From contig JAXGPL010000033.1 of assembly GCA_040766985.1 (NCBI GenBank), positions 1 through 12,592 on the forward strand: a stretch of DNA of 12,592 nt, in the 5' to 3' direction. Below, one piece after another: positions 1 through 8,744 of the stretch. Each line of letters begins with the position of its first letter. The first letter of the stretch is position 1. The notes beneath the pieces were generated by a model. It was not told the DNA's origin, ran no database searches, and worked only from the letters and a program-made list of their open reading frames with translations. Source of the DNA: JAXGPL01 sp040766985 (GTDB lineage: Bacteria; Bacillota; Sulfobacillia; JAUYEG01). Made by a program: the position numbers and the translations under genes.

Positions 1-626
1 TCTCCGAAGTGGGAACGCGGACGTCCGACGACCTTGACCGGTGTCCCGACGCGGACCCAACTGTAAAGAACCCTGACGTCGCGGTTGAGCATTCTGACGC
101 ACCCGTGGCTCGCCCGTGAGCCGATGCTCCCCGGCCGGTTGGTGCCGTGAATGCCGTAGGTCGCCCACGGGATCGAGAGCCCCATCCACCGCGCGCCGAA
201 TGCGCCGCTCCAGATGCCTTTGTTAACAATGGTCCACTCCCCGAGGGCTGTGGGCGTCTCGCTCGTACCTGTTGCGACCGTGAACCTGTGCCAAACCTCC
301 TCATCCGAAAAGACCGTCAGCGTTAGGCGGTCGGTATCAATGAGGATACTCACGAACCCGGGCGGCGGGGACTTGGTCGCTGCCGTCTCGGAGCCGTCCG
401 CCGCAGCAGGGCCGTCATCCGGCCCGGAATCGGCGCCGGTTGGCAAGTTGGATTCGTCCGCCTCAAAGCCGCACGGGTAGACCACCGCCTCTCCGGACGC
501 GGCGCTGAGGCCGGATGCGCGGCTGCCGGACAGGACGTTAACGCCCAGATAGACGCTCACGAGAAGCAGGCCACATAGCAGTAAAGACCAGGCTCTGGCC
601 GCCGGGGGCCGGCCGGATGACCGCAA
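1..626 (-). CDS. L,D-transpeptidase (YkuD fold), membrane-anchored, C-terminus outside window
   Basis: This enzyme class forms 3-3 peptidoglycan cross-links or attaches proteins to peptidoglycan outside the membrane, using a catalytic cysteine. The minus strand is open from position 659 to the left edge. Residues about 13-29 form one hydrophobic segment (signal anchor). Residues 30-90 are an Ser/Ala/Asp-rich linker, and the YkuD domain starts near residue 92. The domain shows VATGTSETPTALG, then GIHGTN (His160), then SRASHGCVRM, where S173-H174-G175-C176 is the family's catalytic SHGC. The last visible residues (VGTPVKVVGRPRS) are the usual end of the domain, so little seems to be missing. 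I chose the TTG at 626-624 because GAGGTGA lies at 638-632. A GTG at 635 is the alternative, and an in-frame TAA at 662-660 bars a longer form. It is divergent from the operon that begins at 776. Family assignment is secure; the physiological role (vegetative wall or spore cortex) is not shown. Confidence 0.9.
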   Translation of the reverse strand, partial: MRSSGRPPAARAWSLLLCGLLLVSVYLGVNVLSGSRASGLSAASGEAVVYPCGFEADESNLPTGADSGPDDGPAAADGSETAATKSPPPGFVSILIDTDRLTLTVFSDEEVWHRFTVATGTSETPTALGEWTIVNKGIWSGAFGARWMGLSIPWATYGIHGTNRPGSIGSRASHGCVRMLNRDVRVLYSWVRVGTPVKVVGRPRSHFG

Positions 627-638
627 GGACCTCACCTC

Positions 639-667
639 TTGACCTGAAGGTCCAGGGTATTACTTAT
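639..667 (+). promoter_or_regulatory. possible sigma-A promoter for the 776-6382 operon
   Basis: TTGACC at 639-644 matches five of six bases of the -35 consensus. A 17-nt spacer leads to ACTTAT at 662-667, which matches only three of six -10 bases. A short palindrome GACCT-GA-AGGTC (641-652) overlaps the -35 element and could be an operator. The site lies in the 149-bp gap between the divergent starts at 626 and 776. The call rests on pattern alone and the -10 is weak. Confidence 0.25.
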
Positions 668-775
668 GGGTGCATGGGCCAGTCCTATTCGCTCGGCTCC
701 GTCCGCCCCGGAGGGAGCTTGGGCAGGCGCGTTGAAACGAACGAGACGAAGGACCGCGGGAGGGTGAATCTGGCA

Positions 776-1471
776 GTGCAAGACGGAGCCTACCTATCGG
801 GGGAGCGTTCCGCCCGCCACCAAGAGCGCCGGCGCCGCCGCCGGTTCACATGGTGGCTGGTGGCAGGCGGGGCGTGGGTTCTCCTCCTCTGCCTCGTCCT
901 GGCGGCCATCGATCAGCCGTCCACCGTTGCCTGGCCCACCGGGCATCAACTCCGGACGGCGCAACTCGAGTTGGACGCGCGCTGGGCGGCGGCAGTCGCC
1001 GAAGCGGGGGCCGACGGGTTGGGGTTGGCCAGGCTGGAGTCCAACCACGTTGCAGCCCTGCTCAACAGGTTGGTGGGAGCCGACCCGGCCGACCCGGAGA
1101 TCGGGGTATCACTACGGCAGGGCGTGGCCGAGGTCCGGTGTCGCCTGCGCGGACCGCTCGGCGTCCGCCCGGTTTTGACCCTTACCGTCCGGCCTTCTTT
1201 GCTCGGGGACTCGCTGTTCTGCGCGGTTGACGGGGTCAGGCTTGGCCGCTGCCCGTTGCCGCTCGCCCTGTGGCATATGGCCATGCGGCACTTGGCGTCG
1301 CCTGTCGAGGCCCATGGGTGGTCCACCCGCGAGGGAGTCATAGGCTACGTCTGGCCCGCCCGGGGAGCGGCCGGCTCGGGCAGCATCGAGATCCAGGGGC
1401 TGACCTGCAGCGAAGGGCTGTTGGAGGTCACGTTATGTGAAGTGAGGCAGCCTGTTGACGCGGGACGGTGA
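776..1471 (+). CDS. membrane-anchored extracytoplasmic protein, YpmS (DUF2140)-like
   Basis: A 231-residue protein of unknown function. An arginine-rich N-terminus (RRRRRR, residues 18-23) precedes a single membrane helix at about 26-45, so the rest should lie outside the cytoplasm. The soluble part (50-231) has a pattern resembling the YpmS/DUF2140 family: a helix ending ESNHVAALLNRLV, an alternating strand segment (VSLRQGVAEVRCRLRG), then LTLTVRPSLLGDSLFCAVDGVRLGRCPLP. The similarity is by eye, so the family name is tentative. I chose GTG at 776 because GGGAGGGTGA (758-767) lies upstream and the anchor then starts near the N-terminus. GTG 764 directly abuts the GGAGG. The ATG at 617 would run into the divergent transpeptidase gene and lacks a ribosome site. 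The 3' end overlaps dinG by 17 nt, which implies co-transcription and coupled translation. Confidence 0.6.
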   Translation: MQDGAYLSGERSARHQERRRRRRFTWWLVAGGAWVLLLCLVLAAIDQPSTVAWPTGHQLRTAQLELDARWAAAVAEAGADGLGLARLESNHVAALLNRLVGADPADPEIGVSLRQGVAEVRCRLRGPLGVRPVLTLTVRPSLLGDSLFCAVDGVRLGRCPLPLALWHMAMRHLASPVEAHGWSTREGVIGYVWPARGAAGSGSIEIQGLTCSEGLLEVTLCEVRQPVDAGR

Positions 1472-4427
1472 AGGCCCCGGCGGCATCTTCGCCATCGGCT
1501 CCGACTGGGTCAGTCTGGACCTTGAAACCACTGGCCTCGATCCGGAGCAGGACCGGATCATTGAGATAGGCGCCGTCCGCTGGCATGGCGGAAGGCCCGG
1601 CGAGCGGTTCGCGGCGCTCGTCGACCCCGGCTGCCCGCTGCCGCTGCGAATCGGGGCGATCACCGGGCTCAGCGATGTCGAACTCGCGGCCAAGCCGCAG
1701 ATCGAAGAGACCGTCCCCGCACTCCTCGACTTCTTGGGCGACCTGCCGCTGGTCGGCCACAACCTCGCCTTTGACATGGCATTTCTGCGCCGTGCGCTTG
1801 CAGACGCCGGATCTGGTGCTCCTTCGCTGGCGGGCAACCTGCTCATCGATACCCTTTTGCTGTCCCGGATCCTGTTCCCGCGCCGCCCGTCGCACGCCCT
1901 TGAGGTATTCGCCGCGGAACTGGCCCTTGAGGTGGGCGGAGAGATTGGTTTGGCCCGCCCGCATCGCGCGCTGGATGACGCCCTCGTGGCCGGATATCTG
2001 GCCTGCCGGTTGTGGCGGGAGGGGCTGGCCTACGGGCCGAAGGTGCTCGGAGCTGCCGGCTTCTGGCTTCAGCCCGCCCAAGAACAGATGCCCGGGCTGG
2101 CTGCCTTCGCGCACGGCCTGAGGACGGGCGTTGTAGGCGATGCGGCCGGCCCCGCCCCTTCAGCAGGGCCCGGACCGTCCGCTCCACCTGCAGAGGGCGT
2201 CCTGGTTCCGGCTGGGCCGCCGGTCAAGCGGGGCGCTGTGGGTCCGCACCTCACCGCCGCCTTTGGCCCGGACGGCCTGTTCGCCGCGGCGATGGACGGT
2301 TTCGAGGTACGGCCTGAGCAGGAGCGCATGTGCACCGAGATTGCCGGGGTGATGACTTCCGGCGGCGCCCTCGCGGTCGAGGCCGGCACGGGCGTCGGCA
2401 AGTCGCTGGCGTACCTGTTGCCTTCCGTCGCGGTCGCCGAGCAGACAGGTGAGCGCGTGGTCATCAGCACCCATACGGTCACCCTGCAGGATCAACTGGT
2501 CGAGCGCGAGTTCCCTCTGCTATCGAGGGCTCTGGGCAGGCCCGCTTCGTATGCGGTGCTCAAGGGACGCTCCAACTACCTGTGCCTCCGCAAGTGGGAT
2601 GACTTCTTCAGCGGCAGCCTTGTGGCGGACGAGGCCGAGCGGCTTTTCGGCCTGCGGGTCCTGTTCTGGTCGGCCAGGACGGCGACCGGCGACGGCGCAG
2701 AACTCAATCTTTACGGAGAGGAGGAGCCCCTCTGGGACATGGTGGCAGGCGACGACCGCTGCTGGGGCTTCTCGTGCCCGCGGGCCCGCGAGTGCTTCAT
2801 CAGCCGCGCCCGCGAAACTGCGGCCAAAGCCGACGTGGTGATTGCCAACCACGCCCTGGTGTGTTCGGATCTGCTTGCGGACGGGCGGCTCCTCCCCGAA
2901 TACATCCACTTGATCATCGATGAAGCCCACCACCTTGAGCAGGTGGCCACGGACCACTTCGGGCTCGTGGCGGACCAGGACGAACTGGCCCGCCTGATCA
3001 GCAACGCGGTTCCCGCGCGGGGGAGGCCGGCTCGCGTCTTCGGCGGCTCCCCGGCTGTATCCGGCGGAGCCAGCGGCAGCGGCGGGGCAGGTGGGGCCGG
3101 CCGGGCGTGGCCTGAGCCGGCGGACGCCCTGGAAACCGCCCGGCTCGGGCAGGGAGCCCAGGCGGCGGCCCGGCGGCTGTTCTCGGAACTCTCCGAGGTG
3201 ACGCGCCTGAGGCGTGGTGACGAAGCAGGCACGCTTGAACTGCGCTATGGGGCGGGCAAGGCGGAGCTCCCCGCCGCCGTGGTCAGGGCTGGAACGGAGA
3301 CGGCCGAGGCGTTGCGGGCGCTCGCGAAGAAGCTCGGCGCCGTCGCCGAGAAAGCGCCGCAGGCGCACCCGGGGGGGCCGGAGGCGGCCAACCTTTCCCG
3401 TGACCTGGGGATCCAGGCGAGGGACATCGAAGCCCTCTGCAAGGCCGAGGACACGGACTGGGTCTACTGGCTCGCCGATGTGGGTGGGCCGCTGCGGTTG
3501 CACGGCGCACCGGTGTCGGTCTCGGCAATCCTGCGTGACCGCCTTTGGAGCAAGGTCAAGTCGGCCACGCTGGTTTCCGCGACACTGGCCGTGGAAGGCA
3601 GCTTCAAGCATATCCTCGGGCGGGCCGGACTTCTCGATTCGGCCCATGGCCAACCGCGTACGCTGCTCCTCGAATCGCCGTTCGACTTCCGGGCCCAGGC
3701 CCTGTTGTGCGTCCCCAGCGACCTGCCGTTGCCGGGCGGCAACGAGGGCGATTCGGCCTACTGCGCGGCGGTCGCGGCCTTCCTTGCGGACCTTCTGCCG
3801 GCGATCGGCGGCCGGTCGTTGGTGCTGTTCACCTCGCACCGCATGCTGCGGCAGATCCACGGTCTCGTCGGATCCGAGTTGATGGGGCAGGGGCTCAACC
3901 TGTTGGCGCAGGGCATCGACGGGGGGCGCACGCGGCTGCTGCGCGCGCTGCGCAACGAAGAGAAAGCGGTCGTCTTTGGCACGTCGACTTTCTGGGAAGG
4001 CATAGATGTAAAAGGCCCGCAGTTGTCCTGCCTGATCATAGCGCGCCTGCCGTTCCCGCGGCCCGACGAGCCGCTGTTTGCAGCACGGGCGGAGCGCCTT
4101 GAGCGAGAGGGCCAGTCTTCGTTCGGCAACCTGAGCCTGCCGCAGGCTGTATTGCGGCTCAAACAGGGATTCGGCAGGTTAATCAGATCCGCGGGCGACC
4201 GCGGAGCGGTCGTCGTGCTGGACGGGCGAATCGTGCGGCGCGCTTACGGGCGGGCGTTCATTGCTTCGCTGCCCCCTGCGACCAAGTTTGCCGGTGCGAC
4301 GCGCGCGGTCACACGGCGGATCCGCAGTTGGCTCGGGGCCGCCGGGACGGACGGGGTTGCCGGGGTGGGCCGGGCTGCCGTGACCTGGGTCAAGGTAGCC
4401 GGAAAGGAGAAACCGGACGCGAATTGA
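1455..4427 (+). CDS. dinG: DnaQ-type 3'-5' exonuclease / DinG-family superfamily 2 helicase fusion
   Basis: A 990-residue cytoplasmic DNA repair protein of the DinG/XPD type. Residues 17-190 form a DEDDh exonuclease: D22 and E24 in SLDLETTG, D107 in GHNLAFD, and H170 and D175 in HRALDDA. A Pro/Ala/Gly linker (about 215-265) leads to the helicase. Walker A is AGTGVGKS with K316, DEAH is at 489-492, and LVSATL and the motif VI sequence QGFGRLIRS (904-912) follow. Four cysteines, C377 (NYLC), C436, C441 and C447 (C-x4-C-x5-C), have the spacing of the [4Fe-4S] ligands of E. coli DinG. A Gly/Ser/Ala stretch near 531-552 sits in the middle of the helicase core. The start is TTG at 1455, served by GAGG at 1444-1447 with a 7-nt spacer, and it overlaps the upstream gene by 17 nt. 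All key residues are present, so the enzyme should be active. The substrate (R-loops, D-loops, stalled forks) is inferred from the family. Confidence 0.95.
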   Translation: MTRDGEGPGGIFAIGSDWVSLDLETTGLDPEQDRIIEIGAVRWHGGRPGERFAALVDPGCPLPLRIGAITGLSDVELAAKPQIEETVPALLDFLGDLPLVGHNLAFDMAFLRRALADAGSGAPSLAGNLLIDTLLLSRILFPRRPSHALEVFAAELALEVGGEIGLARPHRALDDALVAGYLACRLWREGLAYGPKVLGAAGFWLQPAQEQMPGLAAFAHGLRTGVVGDAAGPAPSAGPGPSAPPAEGVLVPAGPPVKRGAVGPHLTAAFGPDGLFAAAMDGFEVRPEQERMCTEIAGVMTSGGALAVEAGTGVGKSLAYLLPSVAVAEQTGERVVISTHTVTLQDQLVEREFPLLSRALGRPASYAVLKGRSNYLCLRKWDDFFSGSLVADEAERLFGLRVLFWSARTATGDGAELNLYGEEEPLWDMVAGDDRCWGFSCPRARECFISRARETAAKADVVIANHALVCSDLLADGRLLPEYIHLIIDEAHHLEQVATDHFGLVADQDELARLISNAVPARGRPARVFGGSPAVSGGASGSGGAGGAGRAWPEPADALETARLGQGAQAAARRLFSELSEVTRLRRGDEAGTLELRYGAGKAELPAAVVRAGTETAEALRALAKKLGAVAEKAPQAHPGGPEAANLSRDLGIQARDIEALCKAEDTDWVYWLADVGGPLRLHGAPVSVSAILRDRLWSKVKSATLVSATLAVEGSFKHILGRAGLLDSAHGQPRTLLLESPFDFRAQALLCVPSDLPLPGGNEGDSAYCAAVAAFLADLLPAIGGRSLVLFTSHRMLRQIHGLVGSELMGQGLNLLAQGIDGGRTRLLRALRNEEKAVVFGTSTFWEGIDVKGPQLSCLIIARLPFPRPDEPLFAARAERLEREGQSSFGNLSLPQAVLRLKQGFGRLIRSAGDRGAVVVLDGRIVRRAYGRAFIASLPPATKFAGATRAVTRRIRSWLGAAGTDGVAGVGRAAVTWVKVAGKEKPDAN

Positions 4428-4441
4428 GTAACACGCCATAT

Positions 4442-6382
<1,941 letters not shown>

Positions 6383-6396
6383 ACCCACCCCGCCCG

Positions 6397-6425
6397 TCAT
6401 ACCTGTCCCTGCCATCCCATATACC
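6397..6425 (+). promoter_or_regulatory. possible sigma-E (sporulation, mother-cell) promoter
   Basis: TCATACC (6397-6403), a 14-nt spacer, then CATATACC (6418-6425) resemble the B. subtilis sigma-E elements (-35 KMATATT; -10 CATACAHT) with two mismatches in each element and the right spacing. A start of transcription near 6433 would leave about 25 nt of leader before ATG 6458. The location in the 75-nt gap before a two-gene cell-wall operon, in a genome that encodes a spore protein, makes it plausible. The match is by eye only. Confidence 0.3.
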
Positions 6426-6457
6426 TTAGCGGGAGTTTGTCTTTTGGGGGTGGGTGC

Positions 6458-6862
6458 ATGCGTCCTGGAACCCGGGCGGAAATGCGGACGCGCGAGGGGC
6501 TGCACATCAGCCTGCGGGCCCTTATCGCCGGCGTGTTGGCCTGTGCTGCCCTGGCCCTGATCGCGGCGGCGATCCTCGGCCTGGTGATGTACAGAACGCT
6601 TTTGCCGGAAGCGGTGTTGCCGAACATCATGGGCGCCATTAACCTTGTAGCGCTGGTATGCGGGGGGTATTTCGCCGGGCGCAAGGCAGGTACGATGGGC
6701 TGGCTCAACGGGGGCCTCGCGGGGTTGGTCTACACGGCGATCCTCCTGGCGATGGGGCTGTTTTTCTTCCCCGGGCCGGTCGCCGCCCTGACAGCGTTGC
6801 GGCGCCTCCTGGTGGGGTTCGTTCTGGCTGCGCTGGGCGGGACGGCAGGGGTCAACCTCTAG
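6458..6862 (+). CDS. TIGR04086-like small integral membrane protein
   Basis: A 134-residue protein with about four hydrophobic segments (near residues 20-43, 47-68, 75-96 and 105-130) and little else. The centre reads NLVALVCGGYFAGRKAG followed by MGWLNGGLAGLVY, the pattern I associate with the Firmicutes membrane family TIGR04086 (YrzE-like), whose function is not established. ATG 6458 is preceded by the purine-rich GGGGGTGGG (6446-6454). An upstream in-frame TTG at 6437 has only GGGAG one base away and is a poor start. The next gene begins 2 nt after the stop, so the two are almost certainly one transcript. The family call rests on my recollection of the motif. Confidence 0.65.
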   Translation: MRPGTRAEMRTREGLHISLRALIAGVLACAALALIAAAILGLVMYRTLLPEAVLPNIMGAINLVALVCGGYFAGRKAGTMGWLNGGLAGLVYTAILLAMGLFFFPGPVAALTALRRLLVGFVLAALGGTAGVNL

Positions 6863-6864
6863 CC

Positions 6865-8172
6865 ATGCTCCCGTTGCCCTGCAAACCGCGGCGGCGGCCG
6901 GCGGCTGCCCGGTCAGGCCGCCGCGCCGTCTTTGCGCTCCGGCGCCGCCTCGTCGCAGTCCTCCTCGTCGCGCTGTTTGTCGCGGTAGGGATTCCGGCCG
7001 GGCAGGCTCTCTCCGCCGATCTCTCCCTGCGTGAGGGAGCAAGCGGCGCTGAGGTGCTCTGGCTCCAGCACCGGCTCTCAGCTCTCGGCCTGCTCAAGGG
7101 CACCGTCACCGGATACTTCGGTCCGAACACGGCGGCCGCGGTGAGGGAGTATCAAAGGCGTAACGGTATAGCAGTCAGCGGCGTGTTCGGCCCGGTCACC
7201 GCCGCGCACCTGTGTGACGCCAAAGGGACGCACAAGATCGCCCCGGGCGAGAACCTTACCCTGATCGCGCAGCGATCCGGCGTGACCGTAGCCGACATCA
7301 TGGCGGCCAACCCCTCAATTCGCAGCGCCAACCGCATCTATGCGGGCCAAACGCTGGTCTTGCCGCCACCGCAGCGCATCGCGCAGCTGGCCGGCGCCCG
7401 TGGCGGCCCAGCGGCGGCAGGCGGCGGAGGGGCGACAAGCGGCGGAAGCGGCGGAGGAGCGGTCCCGGCGGCCGGCACGAGCCTTCAGCCTGGGCAGAGC
7501 GGTTCGCAGACCGCCGGGCAATCAGGCTCGCCGGCGCCCGCCAAGCCGCCCCTGAACACATCGTCCGGGGCATCCGGAGACGAGATCCTTCACGGGCCGG
7601 GGCCACGCGTCTACCTGACCTTCGACTGCGCGGGCGGGAGCCAGGCGGACGCGGACTCGATCCGGCAAACCGTGGCGGTCCTCGAACGAGCCGGCGTCAG
7701 AGCGGCGTTCTTTGTGCCGTACGACCGCCTGGACGCCTTTTCAGCGGAGATCAGGCTTCTCGGCGACCGCGGCCATTTCGTCGGACCCCAGGTCCTCGCG
7801 GGAACGGGCGCGCCGGCCTGGCGCCTCTTGGGGGCCGGGCTGGCCTCGGCATCCGCTCGGCTGAAGGACTTCGGCGGTATGCCGGCGCCCTGGGTCAGGG
7901 GGCCGGGAGCGTGGGTGATGGACGAGTCGTTCGCGGTCGCCGCGGCTGCCGCGGGGCTCAGGGTACTGCCCTGGCACAACATCGGGGGCCTGCCCCACGA
8001 CACAGACTCAATCGATCGCCTCGACCGCTACCTGATCGAAGGGGCCGTGATCAGGCTGCCGCTCGGCACTGAAACGTGCGGGTATCTCGAAGCCTGGCTT
8101 GCGCGCTGCACGGCCGCCGGTGTCGTCTTCGCGGGCATCGACTTTCTCGACGGAAACCCGGTGGGATGGTAA
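6865..8172 (+). CDS. secreted peptidoglycan-binding/LysM protein with degenerate NodB (CE4) domain
   Basis: A 435-residue exported wall protein. An Arg-rich N-terminus and a hydrophobic stretch (about 29-44) form a signal sequence, with a likely cleavage after ALSA near residue 51. Residues 53-113 are a PG_binding_1 domain (LREGASGAEVLWLQHRL ... GYFGPNTAAAVREYQ). Residues 121-168 are a LysM (HKIAPGENLTLIAQRSGVT ... IYAGQTLVLP). A Gly/Ser/Ala/Pro/Gln linker runs to about 240. Residues 248-435 have the strand-helix order of polysaccharide deacetylases (VYLTFDCAGG ... ERAGVRAAFFV). However, the usual TFDDG is TFDCA (D254, C255), the metal-binding HxxxH after GH is absent (GHFVGPQVLAG, 303-313), and the C-terminal LxxH is replaced by RLPLG. 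It therefore probably binds glycan without deacetylating it. ATG 6865 lies 2 nt after the previous stop. A GC-rich hairpin follows the gene. A role in the spore or vegetative wall is inferred from its domains and neighbours. Confidence 0.85.
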   Translation: MLPLPCKPRRRPAAARSGRRAVFALRRRLVAVLLVALFVAVGIPAGQALSADLSLREGASGAEVLWLQHRLSALGLLKGTVTGYFGPNTAAAVREYQRRNGIAVSGVFGPVTAAHLCDAKGTHKIAPGENLTLIAQRSGVTVADIMAANPSIRSANRIYAGQTLVLPPPQRIAQLAGARGGPAAAGGGGATSGGSGGGAVPAAGTSLQPGQSGSQTAGQSGSPAPAKPPLNTSSGASGDEILHGPGPRVYLTFDCAGGSQADADSIRQTVAVLERAGVRAAFFVPYDRLDAFSAEIRLLGDRGHFVGPQVLAGTGAPAWRLLGAGLASASARLKDFGGMPAPWVRGPGAWVMDESFAVAAAAAGLRVLPWHNIGGLPHDTDSIDRLDRYLIEGAVIRLPLGTETCGYLEAWLARCTAAGVVFAGIDFLDGNPVGW

Positions 8173-8200
8173 CGGGGCCGGGCATTCCCGCCCGGCCCCG
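8173..8200. terminator. GC-rich hairpin, probable bidirectional terminator
   Basis: An 11-bp perfect inverted repeat (8173-8183 with 8190-8200; arms CGGGGCCGGGC and GCCCGGCCCCG) closes a 6-nt loop directly after the TAA of the gene ending at 8172. It lies 17 nt beyond the stop of the convergent spore-protein gene. Neither strand has a proper U-tract, so efficiency as an intrinsic terminator is uncertain. Its position between convergent genes is the main support. Confidence 0.65.
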
Positions 8201-8216
8201 CGCGTGCGTTACCTGC

Positions 8217-8450
8217 CTACTCAGGCAGAGTAGCCCCCCGTGCCAGCGCTTCCTCAGCCATTCGCACCAGGACCTTGGTAATGCTACCGCCAGTGCGGCC
8301 TCCAGTCAGGCCGCACTCGCGGGAGGTCATGTCAGCCCAGCCCACGGCGCGGATCTTCCCGGTCAGGCCGAGTTCCTCGGCCGTCTCGTACTTGTATTGC
8401 TCAAGTACGTTCTCGGGGAGGACCTTTGGTCGTTTTGTGAATTGTGCCAC
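8217..8450 (-). CDS. alpha/beta-type small acid-soluble spore protein (SspF-like)
   Basis: A 77-residue protein of the family that coats and protects DNA in the dormant forespore and is degraded on germination by the protease GPR. It shows LEQYKYETAEELGL, whose YETAEE is the equivalent of the GPR cleavage site, then VGWADMTSRECG and SITKVLVRMAEEAL, matching the two conserved helices of the family. The KYE-(x)-A-(x)2-LG start and the GW before the second block are closer to the SspF subgroup, while GG-(x)-ITK resembles the major SASPs. I chose GTG at 8450 because GGAGGTGA (RNA sense of 8458-8465) lies 8 nt upstream. The ATG at 8483 lies upstream of that ribosome site and lacks one of its own. 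It converges on the hairpin at 8173-8200. Expression in the forespore under sigma-G is expected from the family, but I found no convincing sigma-G promoter. Confidence 0.9.
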   Translation of the reverse strand: MAQFTKRPKVLPENVLEQYKYETAEELGLTGKIRAVGWADMTSRECGLTGGRTGGSITKVLVRMAEEALARGATLPE

Positions 8451-8744
8451 TGCGCGACTCACCTCCTCAGCGTCGTTGCGCATGCAAAGGCACGGATCGT
8501 TGTCGTCCCCCTATCTAGCTGCTGCAACGATTAGTGTTCAGATTGCGCGGAGCCGTTATGTTAGCAGATTCTCGCTTCAGCGCGCCGGGCGTCCCGCGGT
8601 TCACTCCTTTGGTGTGATAAAAGCTCTTCGGCCACCAATTGGAAGGTTTGCCGGCGGCGCAGCCAGAACAAAACCAATTTGTGGCCCTCGCAACAAGGCC
8701 GCGAGCCCGCTTGCGCAAGGCCGCGACACATGGGAGGTGGCCGT
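8451..8744. other. divergent intergenic region, spore protein / tldD
   Basis: These 294 nt separate the divergent starts at 8450 and 8745. They hold the ribosome sites of both genes (minus strand at 8458-8465; plus strand GGGAGGTGG at 8732-8740) and are visibly less GC-rich around 8500-8680, as promoter regions often are. A perfect 10-bp palindrome CTTGCGCAAG is at 8710-8719, 25 nt before the tldD start. Short frames here have no ribosome sites and no recognisable product. I saw no RNA gene and no promoter I would defend. Confidence 0.5.

Noticed and set aside
214..480. Plus-strand 88-codon frame
   Set aside because: It lies entirely antisense to the L,D-transpeptidase, whose domain continues through the same bases.
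617..775. N-terminal extension of the YpmS-like gene back to ATG 617
   Set aside because: It would overlap the start of the divergent transpeptidase gene, has no ribosome site, and places about 53 unremarkable residues ahead of an otherwise normal Arg-rich/membrane anchor.
1428..2114. Minus-strand frame across the YpmS-like/dinG junction
   Set aside because: Antisense to conserved exonuclease motifs, with low-complexity composition and no ribosome site evident.
2520..3860. Long minus-strand open frame (446 codons) inside dinG
   Set aside because: It is an antisense shadow produced by high GC; the product is Arg/Gly/Pro-rich with no recognisable domain, and the plus strand carries an unmistakable DinG.
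8514..8542. Possible sigma-G promoter for the spore protein (minus strand, GAACA-16-CTAGATA)
   Set aside because: Only partial matches to both sigma-G elements and a spacer shorter than usual; not distinguishable from chance.
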